From positions 38,663,059-38,727,058 of the forward strand of contig NC_066313.1 of assembly GCF_022539315.1 (NCBI RefSeq): a stretch of DNA of 64,000 nucleotides, in the 5' to 3' direction. Position numbers and translations under genes: made by a program. The notes beneath the pieces were generated by a model. The model was not told where the DNA came from. It was given only the letters and a program-made list of their open reading frames with translations, and ran no database searches. This stretch comes from Serinus canaria. Lineage: Eukaryota; Chordata; Aves; Passeriformes; Fringillidae. Shown piece by piece: positions 28,166 to 40,041 of this stretch (positions within the stretch are counted from its first letter, which is position 1; every line of letters begins with the position of its first letter).

Positions 28166-29549
28166 GGTAAATTCAGCCTGTAATCTTGAGTGTACTTTTT
28201 GCTGGTTTACTTATCAATTAAAGCATAACAATAAAAACTTCTTTAGATTTGCAAAAACTTCCAGATCATCTCAGATTTTGGCTGTCATCAGGCATCAATA
28301 CAATTTATTCATCAAGTACTGCCATCTTGTGGAATTAGAGTAATCAAAGAAAATTATAAATGGACTAAGAGAAATATATTTTTTCCAACAGGATCTCCCA
28401 CTACACCACAAAATTAAGTCTAGAACTGGAATTATTTCTTGTACAAATATTATAACTCCACAGGAGGGCAATTATGGCATGGGTATTTTGCATGCTTTGC
28501 CCTTGAATAGGCAAAATTTAGCCATGTTATGGGCACTTAGGTTTTCAGTGACCTTAAAAGAGTTTATATAACAACCTTCTTGTTATGTCTTCACTTGCAC
28601 CCAAAATACCACTTAGCTAACAGGACTGGTGAAAAGGCTGTCCAGAAACCTCATGTTAAAAGAATGAATGGAGCAATTTCTTAAGATAAAATCCCTGAAG
28701 CAAATCTGGGAAACATTCAGGCATTAACAAACACAGGAGTGAATATTTGGTGTTATCTGAATGCCTCAGCACAGCTCTCTTTACAATACTTCAGGCATTA
28801 CTTCCTACTGACCCACAGTGACAGAAACACTTTTCCATTACCATAGTACTGACATTTTCTCCATCAGAATATCTCCAAAAGCACTAGGAAAAATGCTGAT
28901 ATGTCAGTATTCCAGCTTCATCCATTATGGGAAGTACATCGCATTGTGACAGTTCAGGAATTAGTGTTGTTTAAGAGAGAAAACAGAACTACAGAAATCA
29001 TTTAAGAAATTATAATAAGCAAGATTTCACACTATAAATTAATTTTGTCAGGAAATAGATGAGCTCTTCTTACTACTTCATCCCCAAGTGACCCAGATTT
29101 TAACCTATATAGCCTAGTAAAAAGTGTTTAATAAAATACAGAAACAAATTGGACCTTAGGAAGGCTACATTAGAAAAGCGTTCCAAATCTTAAGGAAAAA
29201 AGATAAATATTTCCTTAGAGACATCCTTCTGTAAACAAGGTTGGTCATTCATGAAGGAACTATCAGTTTTGCAGTTATCAAAATTACTTATATCATTTTT
29301 ACCAAGAAGTTCTATGTAAGAGAACTTAGTAACAGAAGATTTTTCAGCCCAACACATGTCAGTTTACAACTGTTCTACAATACATAATTTCTCCATCTTT
29401 TTATTCTCTGTTTCTGTTTGTGTTGATGCAAAGTATCTGTGGAAAACTTTATTTTATGTTGGCAGACAACTGAAATTTCCAGGAAGGGCTATGCATCCAT
29501 TTTGTCATTCATGTCACATTAAAATATTAAAAATATAAAAGGTGGGCAT

Positions 29550-29569
29550 AAAAAAAAAAAAAAAAAAAA
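29550..29569. repeat. Poly-A run (20 A)
   Basis: Twenty consecutive A. The upstream plus-strand sequence is not a recognisable mRNA copy, so this is listed only as a homopolymer tract. Confidence 0.88.
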
Positions 29570-29829
29570 GGCACATGTTCTGAAAAAAACCCTCCAAATT
29601 TGTGTATAATGCAGTGTTTAGTTTTTACTTTGGTCTTAAACTTATTTTTCTCTATTGAAAGCAAATTGTGTACAGCATGGAAAAACCATTTACTAAGGCT
29701 TTTCTCAAAAGCAGATAAGGTCCATTTATGAAGGTCCATTACCAGAAAGTAATTACTTTCTGATTTTAAAATTCTGGTTTGGTCTATTTAGATTTTGGCA
29801 GCATTGACTTTTAGCTTAAAAATTTCTTG

Positions 29830-29835
29830 AAGGTC
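29830..29835. repeat. Left target-site duplication of the solo LTR
   Basis: AAGGTC lies directly before the LTR and is repeated exactly directly after it at 30453-30458. A 6-bp duplication is the usual length for class II (ERVK-like) retroviral integration. Confidence 0.85.
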
Positions 29836-30452
29836 TGTGGGGTTCCCGTGTGGTTTGGGACCCCGGTTTGCTGGTAAAAGTCTCTGTTTCAGCCCGTGTG
29901 TTCAAAGAATCAGTCGAAGCTCTTCAGTTTTTCAGTTTCAAGATTTTTTATTGGATTTTAGCTATGAAATTTTCTCCCTGTCCAGTGTAGGTCTGTCCAG
30001 CAGGACAGTCAGAGGCACTCTGCCTGCCCCCAGGGCGGTGTTGTTTTTATATACTACAAACTATGTGTACAATATTGACAATTATTTTCCAATACCTATC
30101 ATCTATATTAGACAGTGAGTTTCTACTCTAGACCAATCTAAAAGTGCCAATCACCAGTGAAGACGGAGGTAGAGAAGAAGAAGGAAGGCTAGACACGCCC
30201 AAATCCCTCCATCTTGTCACCAGAAACCCCTATACCAAAAATCCTAAAACCTACATTTACACCCTGTGAGTACTTTATTTTTACACTATTTAAACTGCTG
30301 TGGCTTTTATCTCTTCATGTAAAAGTGGTAATTTGTTCCATGGTTCATAATTGAACCCACTGGTGTTCTGGGCTATGTGCCAGGGTCTCCGAGCCCCCTG
30401 GCAAGGATCCCGGCAACTCCGGACTCCCAGAGCAATGTCCTGAGTTCCAACA
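29836..30452 (-). mobile_element. Complete solo LTR of an avian class II (ERVK-like) endogenous retrovirus, minus strand
   Basis: This 617-bp element has TGT...ACA ends and exact flanking AAGGTC duplications. The transcriptional signals face left. A TATATAAAAA box lies on the minus strand at 30053-30044, and an AATAAA poly(A) signal lies about 100 nt further at 29952-29947. That spacing fits a U3-R-U5 LTR with a short R. The sequence resembles ERVK-type LTRs I recall from songbird genomes. No internal retroviral sequence or second LTR is present, so this is the product of LTR-LTR recombination. It lies antisense to the host gene. Intact ends and duplications suggest a younger insertion than the CR1 pieces nearby. 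A plus-strand open frame at 29837-30118 is a by-product. Confidence 0.9.
30044..30053 (-). promoter_or_regulatory. TATA box of the solo LTR
   Basis: TATATAAAAA read on the minus strand, about 100 nt upstream of the AATAAA signal of the same LTR. Whether it is still active cannot be told from sequence. Confidence 0.65.
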
Positions 30453-30458
30453 AAGGTC
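30453..30458. repeat. Right target-site duplication of the solo LTR
   Basis: AAGGTC, identical to the copy at 29830-29835. Confidence 0.85.
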
Positions 30459-30582
30459 AACATTATTTATCTGTTAGGCTTGAGATGCACCTCTGGAGTT
30501 CAATGTCCCATTGAAAAATAATGCAATGACAGTTGTATTTGTGCTTGGCCAAATGACACTGTTTCTAAAATCTTTTAACATA

Positions 30583-30610
30583 AACCATTATAGGAAAACC
30601 ATTATAGGAA
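30583..30610. repeat. 14-bp tandem duplication
   Basis: AACCATTATAGGAA occurs twice in direct succession without mismatch. Confidence 0.9.
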
Positions 30611-31760
30611 AACTCAGGCTTGAAGTTTAGCAAAAACTGCAGTGAACTGTGCACAAATAGACCTGGTGTCATCCGTTTGGTCTTCGGCTTCTTGTTCTGA
30701 AATCCTGAAGGTTCACTCAGCAGTTTGCCATTTTGTATGAGCTGGATTTCAGATAACATTTAAATTCCTTTCTTCTTGCAGTTTACATGTGCTCCTGTGC
30801 TGAACTCTTGTGGGACTTGTGACATGTAACTACATCCATGGTTGTTTCAGAATATTTTATTGTGCATGTACAGTATAGATTGCACACTTGCCTACAGAGA
30901 GACAGCTATGTTTTAAGTGCTGATTCTCCATTATTGTCTTTTTATTAGATTTTTTTTCTTTTAGTATGTCTTTGCAATCATGTGGGTATTGGCTTATGCT
31001 AAAAACTGACTGTAGAAAAACAAACCAGCGAAACAAAACAAACCCCCAGGTTTTGTACTTGGCCAGACTTTGCTAGCAATTTTGTTCTTTACAAACTCTA
31101 ACTTGTCATTTTGCTGGCATACAAAGTAGAAACAGTCAGAGTCCAAGCATGTGAACAGCAATGCATGATTCCTCCTCTTCTTGGGCTGCAAATTTAGAAG
31201 TGTGAGATATTTGCACAATGGATCAATGTCAAGGTACACCCATTTTCCCTTAATTGCAGTCATTCTGTGAACACCCTTTTGTAAAATCACTTCTGCAAGA
31301 TCATCCATCTATTTCTGTCAGCTAAAAACTGTGGGGTCCCCAGATCCCAAGCCAGCTGTGGCTGTTTCTGACTGGTCTGCAACATTTTCCTGAGATATTT
31401 CCACTGAAACCTATGCAAAGTGTATGGACATGACCCTCAAAATTTTATTTAAGAATCTGCTGAACCCATTAACCAAGTTTAACAGGAGAAAAAAAATTCA
31501 TGAAGTGTCTAAGGGGCTTTTCACCTGCAAAGGAGACCAAAAATTACAGATGCATTCCAGATCTGAACATTCAGATGCCTTCTCCAGGTATTTTAAAGGG
31601 TATTTCTGGGGTTTTGCTTTTTAGAAATGAAAAATAGGAGCAATTGTTTCAAGGTTAATGGGCTGACAGGAATCAAGAAGTAAACCACTAGCGCTTTCTT
31701 CTGGACTTCAGAGTATGGGCTCCTGGCTGGAATACAGATGCTGTAGGTGTGCACATTAAG

Positions 31761-31781
31761 AAAAAAAAAAAAAAAAAAAAA
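31761..31781. repeat. Poly-A run (21 A)
   Basis: Twenty-one consecutive A, the longest pure A run in the window. No adjoining retrocopy was recognised. Confidence 0.88.
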
Positions 31782-34311
31782 GAAGCCTAAAAGCCTTACC
31801 ACAGCTTTATAGCATAAATGTTTTGAGTTTCAGGTTTGGCAGGAGTTCTGTAACTTTTTTTTGTCTCAGTACACTATGCCAGTACACATTCATCCATCAC
31901 ACCATTTTTAATAGCAAAAATAATTAAGAAAGTGACAAAATGACAGTATCCCCTCAGATTCATCTCCAGTAAAGACTAAGTATTTTATTTCCTTAGAGGA
32001 ACAAAAATTTATTGCCTGAAATCTGTTCCTTAGTATTAATTCTAATTAATAAATGAATAATTGATTGTAAGTGGTTTTAGGCTATGAATGGAGAAAATTC
32101 TCTTCTGTGTGAACTGCCAGTGAACCCACACTGATGACTGTTTTGGATTTGCTTTGAACTACTTTTAAACCAGAGCAATTAGTGAGACTGATTACTTTCC
32201 ATTTGAATTGGTAACAGGTCTTCAGTTAAAGGCTGTGTATTTTCCTTGAACTTGTGTATTCATCATCATTTGGTAGAATTTTGTACTGCCATGAATCATT
32301 TTTTGCTAGATAAAGCATTATGGCAAAATGTGGTAATAAAATTTTGCAAGACATATTTGGGGCATAATTAGTATTTTGCCTGAATCATAACAGAAGAGGA
32401 AGAAAAATTTGAACACTCAGAGAACTCTCTGAGAGCTCCTAATTCCTTAGAGTCCTGTGTAGCCACCAGAATTACTAATAAATCTAAAAAAGATTTTAGT
32501 AATAAAGTCAATGTATGCAGTTTAACTCCCCAGTTTGAGATTTTGAGGCAGTCTTCCCCTCCTGTCAGCTATGTTCAGTTCTTTAACATAGCATTGTTAT
32601 ATTGAAACCACCAGGGTTTTTTTAGGAGAGAATTTTCATCAAAAATAGAGTAAACTTCCTAAAAATTTATTCAGAAGATACTGCATCTTTATAGCACTCC
32701 ATGCACTGTTTGCTCATATTGGTTGAAAAAGCAGTCATTTTGCTTCTTTGTTCCTTTCTCACCAGGTGTCAGGGGACAGTACAACACAAGGATAGAAAGG
32801 ACAAATCAGTTGGAATTTCTAATTCTCTCCACACTGTTATAGTCAAAGTGCACACCTGCCTAAGATGCAATATGTTTCACACTTCTTATACCAGCTCCTT
32901 TCTTATCATTAGAAGAAAACCACATAGCAAAATTTAAATTTTGAGGTGTTTCCTCTCACCCCTTAGACTCTTTCATTTTCAACTAACTTTATATCAAAAA
33001 GCCATTTTGACTTCATGGGGATGAAAGTACGAGAGAACCAGACTCACATATTTGAAATGACTGTCTTCCTGCTGCTGCTGTAGATGAGAAGTCACATAAG
33101 AAATTTCAGTCTGAAAGCTTGAAATTTGTTATACCAGTAGAGCAGTTTGCATCTTGGAGCAGTAGCGGGGACTTCGCATTCCTGGACTAACTTCAGCTTT
33201 TCTCATTTTGAAGCCAGGTTTTTGAAGGCTGCACAAGAGGGAGATTACAGGACAAATAAACTTACATCATATGTGCCAGCTTAAGAAGTGAACAATATTT
33301 TTTTCAAGTGTGAAGAAAGAATGAAACAATGTAAAATAAGCCCAAAAGGAGAACAATGTGTAAAGAAGTATACGTAGGGTTAAGGTTTTAAAATCAGTTG
33401 GTGAAACTCCACATGAATAATTCCCTGCAAGGAACATCCTGCTAAATCAGATTCTCATTAACTTTACTGATACTTCTAATGCTGAGGCATAAATGAATCT
33501 AGGTTTTTATTAAATCATGATATAATCTCATACAGAATAATAGGAAATAACTTTTTTTCCTCAATTAATTATTATGAGTATAAAAGGAAAAGTATATAAT
33601 GTTCAGGTAAATAGAATAGATGATTCATGGGATAAAAATAAGAACCAAGGGACTGGATTTAACTGCTATTTTTAAAAGCCACTGATTTGTTGGTAGCCTT
33701 GGTTTAAGGAATTATTCATTGATCATAAGGATTTAAGCTGCATAAAGGAAGGGTTAAGAAATTCTTCAATGAAGCAGATGTAAAAGATAGAACTATGTAG
33801 CAGTAATATTACCTACAAGGTAGGTTGAACAGTTACTACAATCTAGTGACTTTAAAAATAAACATTAAGAATGAAACTTTTTTGTACACATACAATTGCA
33901 AAGTCATCCATAGCTCTGTAGGAATTATCTTGATATATTTCTCTGCAAATCTGAACAAGTAGAGAAAAGAATTGTTTGGATATTATTATTGGTTTGTCCC
34001 AAAAGACTAGAAAAGGGATTTATTTAATATCTTATTCCTGTTTTCTGAGTCTGATGAATAAATTAATTATTTCACCTAAACTAAGTCTGCCTTCACAAGG
34101 AACTTGTGGATTCAACATTTATGTTGCTTTGAAAATCCCAAGGGGATAAAAAAATATCCTCTTCAATTCTAAACCAAACAAATGAAAAGTTTTTAAAATC
34201 TTTAATTTTTTTCCCCCATAGATTATTGACATTAATTCAGTGTATCTATTAACATGTCACAGTATTGCTTCTGCAATTACTTTATCTTATTTTCTTTCTG
34301 TGTTCTTTTAG

Positions 34312-34515
34312 AGATCATCTATAGCTGGGTATTTAATGAATTCCCATCTTTTGTGGCAGAAGACAGCAGGCGTTTCATCTCTCAGGAGACAGGCAATCTC
34401 TACATATCCAAGGTGCAAACATCCGATGTTGGCAGCTACATATGCCTGGTGAAAAACACAGTGACAAATGCCAGAGTTTTGAGTCCTCCTACGCCTCTGA
34501 CACTGAGAAATGATG
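34312..34515 (+). CDS. CNTN5: Contactin-5 internal exon, second half of Ig domain 2
   Basis: This 204-nt exon is flanked by a strong acceptor (pyrimidine-rich, TTTTAG at 34306-34311) and a GTAAGA donor at 34516. It is phase 1 on both sides. AG completes the Glu codon begun in the previous exon. Sixty-seven codons follow: [20 protein letters not shown], then [40 protein letters not shown] and PLTLRND, leaving one base. It carries the Ig core Trp (YSW), the DVGSYIC motif with the second Ig2 cysteine, and the contactin-specific [13 protein letters not shown] stretch. In contactins, Ig2-Ig3 contact the carbonic-anhydrase-like domain of receptor phosphatase PTPRG. The match to CNTN5 is from recall but very close. 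The frame is open and splice sites are canonical, so it looks functional. Confidence 0.96.
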
Positions 34516-34979
34516 GTAAGAAAGGCATTATTTCTGGTACTGCATGAAAAAAAAAAACTAAATAAAAATACTCTAATTAAAGAACCATAATTTTATTGTT
34601 TTTCAGTATATGCATGCATTTTCTGTAGAAAATGGCAAAGGGAAGTTGTTCATGGAGGCAATTTCTTTTAGAACACCCAGACGTTGTGAGAATAGTTAGA
34701 TCTGCGAAGGCTGAAGTGCAAACTGGCACCTTTTGGTGTATTTTGTTTAGAACAGTTACTCCACCTTGCCCTTCTGATGTTCTGTCACTGACAGAGAGAA
34801 GCACATCTCCTTTATAGGCAATCTCTGTTTCCTTAGGGCTCAGCTCAGTTGCTTCAACCCAAGTGGCCACACTGACACTCTCAGGCACCTGAGACATCCA
34901 AATGTCACATAGGGCACACAGACCAGCTGCAAGATGCCAGGAGATCATTCATGCATTTGGCCACTGTGGTTAAAGAAAA

Positions 34980-35820
34980 CACAAAAAAGTTTCCCTAAAT
35001 ACACTGGCAACAAAAGGAGGGCTTGATGAGAGTCTCCATCCTTTTCTGGGTGCAGAACGTTCCAACTCCTAGAGCTGGAAGTTAGGGATGGGGACCTGAG
35101 TGATACCCCCATAATCCAGGAGGGAATGGTTAGTGATCTGCTATGCCAATTAGATCCCCACAAGTCTATGGGCCTGGATGGGATGCACTCAACAGGGAGC
35201 TGGGGAAAGAGTCCCCCAAGCCTCTCAATTATTTACCAACAGTCCTGATAACCCAGAAAAGTCCCAGTTGACTGGGAAATAGCAAATATGAGGCCCATCT
35301 ACAAGAAGGATCAGTAGGATGATCCAAGTTCTGTGTTCTGCATTTGGGTCACAACAGCCCCAGGCAGTGCTATAGGCTGGGGGCAGTGTCTGGAAAGCTG
35401 CACAGCAGAAAAGTGGCTGAACATGATCCAGTGTGTGCCCAGGTGGCCAAGAAGGCCAATGGCATCCTGGCCTGGATCTGCACTGATGTGGCCAGCAGGA
35501 GCAGGGCAGTGACTGATTGTCCTGCTGTACTCAGCACTGCTGAGGTCACATCTCCAGCATGGGTCCTGTTCTGGGCCACTCAGTTGGAAAGAGGATATTG
35601 AGGTGCTGGAGTGAGTCCACAGAAGGGCAGCCAAGCTGCTAGAGGTCTAGAAAGCACATGTGATGAGGAGTGGCTGAGGGAGCTGGGGCTGTTTAGCCTG
35701 GAGAAAAGGAGGCTCAGGGGAGCCTTTATCTCTCTCTACAACTGCCTGAAAGGAGCTTGCAGAGAGGTGAGTGTCAATCTCTTCTGCCGTGTCTCAAAGG
35801 AACTGAGAAAATGGCCAATA
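34980..35820 (+). mobile_element. CR1 LINE copy with internal deletions, plus strand, 3' end missing
   Basis: This is GC-richer than the intron and carries broken CR1 ORF2 sequence. About 35080-35310 matches the reverse-transcriptase finger/palm segment when translated with gaps and stops (HKSMGLDGMH, PLSIIYQQS and RPIYKKD-like pieces). About 35330-35770 matches the ORF2 C-terminal region (KANGILAWI, 'TCDEEWLRELGLFSLEKRRL'). The stretch normally between them, including most of the polymerase active-site region, is absent. The copy fades out near 35820 before the CR1 3' octamer. It is an old, dead element; the open frames at 35344-35601 and 35611-35865 are remnants. Confidence 0.85.
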
Positions 35821-38505
35821 TTTTCCTTCTTCCCAAAATGTTCTACATTCAATTATGTTTTCTAGTTCCTCACAGCAATTCAGCACATGTGAATCCACAT
35901 GAACATAAATCAAAGAGAGAGAGGAAAATTTTGAGAGCTTTCTTTTATATTGCTTGTAGCTTTTTCTTGAACAAATATTAGTCCTAATCTACAAACACGT
36001 TACAAAATCTGGATTTAAACACAGATGACTTAGTCTAATAGAGTAAATTTAAAATATGTTCACCAATTAGAATGAAATTAAGTTAATGTTTGCTCATTGT
36101 AGCAAATTTAAATTTCCTTCTGGATAGCATGCAGCCTCAGCAGCAAAAAGCTGGTCTTTTAATTTATCACTTCCTACTTTCTTTTGCTGGTTTAGTACCT
36201 ATGTTAATTGTTGAGTTTTGGGTGTTTAATTTTACTGACTTAACACAGTGAGTCTGTATAACATATCTTTTTGATAATTTTATTTTTTCAAAATTAAAAT
36301 GCCCAAACACTGACTGCCCTTTAAATCTGTTTGGACTCTGAAAAAAAAAATCATTTCATTGTCATATTTATTATTCATATCTTACTCTATTTATTCTTTA
36401 TGATATTTCTTCATGCTTTTATTTGGTTCTGTCTTCTGCAGAAATTAATTATCTGTTTTGTACTGACAGTACATAGGCACACAACACACTGAAAGAAATT
36501 GAGAGAGTAAATAAGGATAAAAGCAGCACTCTACATCACTGAGCTAAGAAAAGAAATCTATGAAGGAAAATTCTGCAGATTTTTTTTAAATGTCAAGTGG
36601 GTAGTAAACACCAGCCTTCAGCAAATTTTTTGTTTCACGGCTGGCTGTCACACCACTGTGACAATCCAACCTTCTGAACTGTGCTGGAGTATTGGGGAAG
36701 TGTTTGCACATAGATGAACAGCTCTTCTGCAACTTCCCAGTTTCCTGACTCATTTTTTCACACATGAATTTCTACTAGGCTTCCATGCCTTAGTTTTAAT
36801 CTGTTGGTATTTATGAAAAGCTCCTGTCTTGTCATGGAATTCTTCAGTACTTCTCAGTAAATTGCTTGCTTTCCTGTATGACTGAGAAAGTTTCTCAGTG
36901 AAGAAACCTCATCTTTCTACCTAACCTTGCAGTCTCCATAAATGTACCCTGAAAAAAAATTGTTAAGGAAAGCACTGGTGTCAAAATCATAATATTTGGG
37001 ACATCTGTCTGGTTCTACCTCCCCCACATAATGCAGTAATATGGGCTTTTAGAAAACTATCTGGGATTATAATAAAAAATTTTCATAAATCATACTGTAT
37101 TTTTTCATTTTCATGCTAATGGCCTTGGACAAGGTAATACTGCCTTGTCCATTGACAAATATTAAAGGGTCATGACAACCTTTTAAAAGTATGCGTTCAT
37201 TATGTGCAAAAATACAGAATAACTGCTGAAAAGTAGTGCTAACTAGCTAAAGAAAATTAAAGCAATTTATGAAGAAAGAAACTACTGGCAATAAACTCCA
37301 AGAGGGAAGTGAGAATTTAAAAATGGCATTAAAACAAACATTAAATTACCTGAAAATATACTCAACTCTATGTCTGCTGAGTTGTATTATATATTTTAAA
37401 TATGGCTTTTTAAGCTTTTCTTTGTCATAAAATTACTTGAATTACTTTGAACATTTCAAATACTCACCTAGGTATAAAAATAATGCATCTTTCTGAGTTC
37501 CAATGGTTGGCATCACAACTGACATTACCCTAAGCAGTCAGCACATTTGTTAGAAACCACAGGAAAAGCTTGTGGTTTTAAACAGCTTTTACAAATAGCT
37601 CCATATAAATAAAACAATTTATATAGCCTGTATTCTCCAAACATATATATCATTAACTCCAAAGTACTCTAATTGATTTATTTATCATCATTCTTAGATT
37701 TTGATGTATATACAGTACCCATGCCCATGGGACTAGACAGCTTGTGACAAAGAGCACTTCAATGACAACACTGGTCTCTATTTATCTATGAGAGAGAAAT
37801 GGAATAATATTAAGGCATTCTGTCAAGCTCTGAAAGATTATAAGAACTTACTGGGATTTTATTAATCTTTTATTTCTTCTGTGATGTGTCTCAAAGGAGA
37901 GCTTAGCTGCTTGATATGAAGCAAATTAAATAAAAACATCAAGAAATCCTTCAATGGGTTCTGAATAAGATGAATACATCATTTGTTCAGATGTCCTTGA
38001 CAATCAGTCATTTCATATAATTCAATTTCACTTCAAGCTGAGTTATAAAAACACCCTAAAATTTTGAGGAGAGAAAAAGCTTTAGGAGAAAATAATAAAA
38101 TATGCATAATTTCATTAACTGCCTCATAATGCATTACAAACTTTGAGGAAATATTTGAAAACTGTTTACAAATAATAAACAGCTTTGTTAAATTGTATCT
38201 TCACAGGCTTGGATGCTGATTGGGAGCAGTAAATTATCTTCACTCATAAAAACATCTGAAAGTCTTTTCAAATTCAGGAAATAGAAATCTACAGAGTATA
38301 AACATTTGATTTTCAGTGCATAAGACAGTTATTTCAAGTTCATACATTTTTATTCCAGTTTTTCTTACTTTTTATCCTTCTTATTCTTTTGGAAAATATG
38401 TTAACTTTAATATTATTACTGTACAGTAGCAAATTATGTAAGTCTTCATTTTACCTTTACGCAGATACTGCATATTAGATTTGCTATGGTGAAATTTCCA
38501 GAGTT

Positions 38506-38552
38506 AAAAAAAAAAAAAAAAAAAACAAAAAAAAAAACACAACAACAACAAC
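38506..38552. repeat. A-rich tract followed by (CAA)n
   Basis: A run of 20 A is followed by C, 11 A, and then ACAACAACAACAAC. It is an A-rich simple repeat that probably grew by slippage. Confidence 0.9.
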
Positions 38553-40013
38553 CTGGACAATTTCAGACATCAGAGGATACTGTGTACTATGTTCCATTAG
38601 AGAAAATTAGTTTAACCTCCAGATGTTGGTATGTCTGACTAGAAAACTTTCAGATTTCTTCCATATCTTCATAGTCTGTGAAGCAGTGAACTGAATTTGT
38701 CTGTCCTCGCTCTATTGATTAATTCTATGTGATGAATAGTCTCACATAATGATAGAACATATAGTTATTGAGATATTAAGGATGTTAATTTCTAATTTTC
38801 CATGATAAAATATGATCTGCATATGCTTTTTGAGGTTAAACTCTGGGATATGTTTCTTGAACATCATTAGGTTATCTAAACATCTCTTTACCAGCATGAA
38901 GGAAAATTTGGAAGAAATCATAGAAAATTCCCAAATATTTGAAATCAAGCAATAGATATGCCCAGTGTAGTATAATAAGGTAATAAATAAAGATAGAACA
39001 AAATTTGCAGTTTCACAGACATAGCTGTACCCATTCCAGAAGAATGCTGACAGTTGTTAATTAACTGATACCTATAATTTTTTTAAAATTTGCTTAGAGA
39101 TGAACTGTAATGGTTTTGACCTGTCATTCTTTGCCTTTCTCTATTTTTAATATTTAATTTTTTTTTCAACTTTTACTAGTGGTTTTGTCCTCTTCTGGGA
39201 TTATTCATATGGAGCTGAATTCTAGAAGACAGCAGAGGGCACCTGAATTTTAATAGGGGTTCAAAACATATATTCAGCTCTGACTAAATTGTGCTATGTT
39301 TTCTGGATTTTCCAGTCTCATAGGCTTCCTCTGTCATGTGGGTTATAATGCAAGGTTCTGCAGTGACATTTTGTATTTGAATTGTGTCCATAAGAACTGT
39401 GTAGAGACTGCAGGAACTCTTTTTACTCAGTACTCCAGGGCAGGAATCAAACCAGAAGTAATCCTGCTTTGATTTTTTTTTTCAAGCAGAGACAAGCTGT
39501 CTGGGCAAAATCAAGTTTGTCCTTTAGTGGTATTCAAAGACTGATAGTACTGACAGAGACATGAATGTATGCAAGGTTTGCTCCAGGGGAAGATTTATAA
39601 AATGGCAGTGTCCCTGGACAGCCATTACCTGGTAGTAAATATGTTTCTCCTGTAAAACTGTAGTGATGTATTTTAATGACGGGTCACTGAAAACTGAAAA
39701 TAAAACTCCTCCTACAATCTCTGCTTTACTCTACTGAAAATGTATCCTGCATGGGTTACAGGCAGTGTGTACTTTTTGTCTCTTTTGTTCTGCTCTTGTG
39801 CCAAGGTCCTCCTGCATTGTCAAAATAATAGGATGAAAATCAGGATTAAGAAATATCAGTGTAGCCTTATTTTAATTTTAAAAAATAAGGACATATTTAT
39901 AATTGGATGGGGGAAGTTTGTTTGGGTTTTTTTTTTAGGTTTCCTTATTTCCAAAATATTCACTTTTTCTTTTTTAATTTAGAAATTCTGTTCCTGTTAG
40001 CAGCAATTGTTCT

Positions 40014-40041
40014 TACCTATAGGAAAAAAAATCTATAGGTA
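40014..40041. repeat. Perfect 9-bp inverted repeat with 10-nt loop
   Basis: TACCTATAG at 40014-40022 and CTATAGGTA at 40033-40041 are exact reverse complements around an A-rich spacer. No T-run follows on either strand that would mark a terminator-like element, which would not be expected in this host anyway. Confidence 0.8.

Larger units (their letters stand above)
12489..34311 (+). other. CNTN5: CNTN5 intron between the two Ig2 exons (21.8 kb)
   Basis: This complete phase-1 intron has a GTACAG donor and a strong pyrimidine tract ending TTTTAG. It contains a CR1 3' end near 14.1 kb, a minus-strand CR1 at 25.3-25.8 kb, a solo ERVK-like LTR at 29.8-30.5 kb and several homopolymer and short duplicated tracts, all listed separately. 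It also has a (TG)6 run near 23455 and a purine-rich run near 20660-20700. The remaining stretches (12.5-14.0, 14.3-25.2, 25.8-29.8 and 30.5-34.3 kb) are AT-rich unique-looking DNA in which I see no exon, RNA gene or clear regulatory site. Confidence 0.85.

Noticed and set aside
29837..30118. 93-codon plus-strand open frame
   Set aside because: It lies inside the solo LTR and opposite to its orientation. LTRs of this kind are non-coding.
34577..34948. 123-codon minus-strand open frame just after the second Ig2 exon
   Set aside because: No recognisable protein family, and an overlapping plus-strand frame is also open. Nothing separates it from chance.
35344..35634. Overlapping open frames on both strands at 35.3-35.6 kb
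   Set aside because: They lie in a dead CR1 copy. The plus-strand frame is an ORF2 remnant and the minus-strand ones are its shadows.
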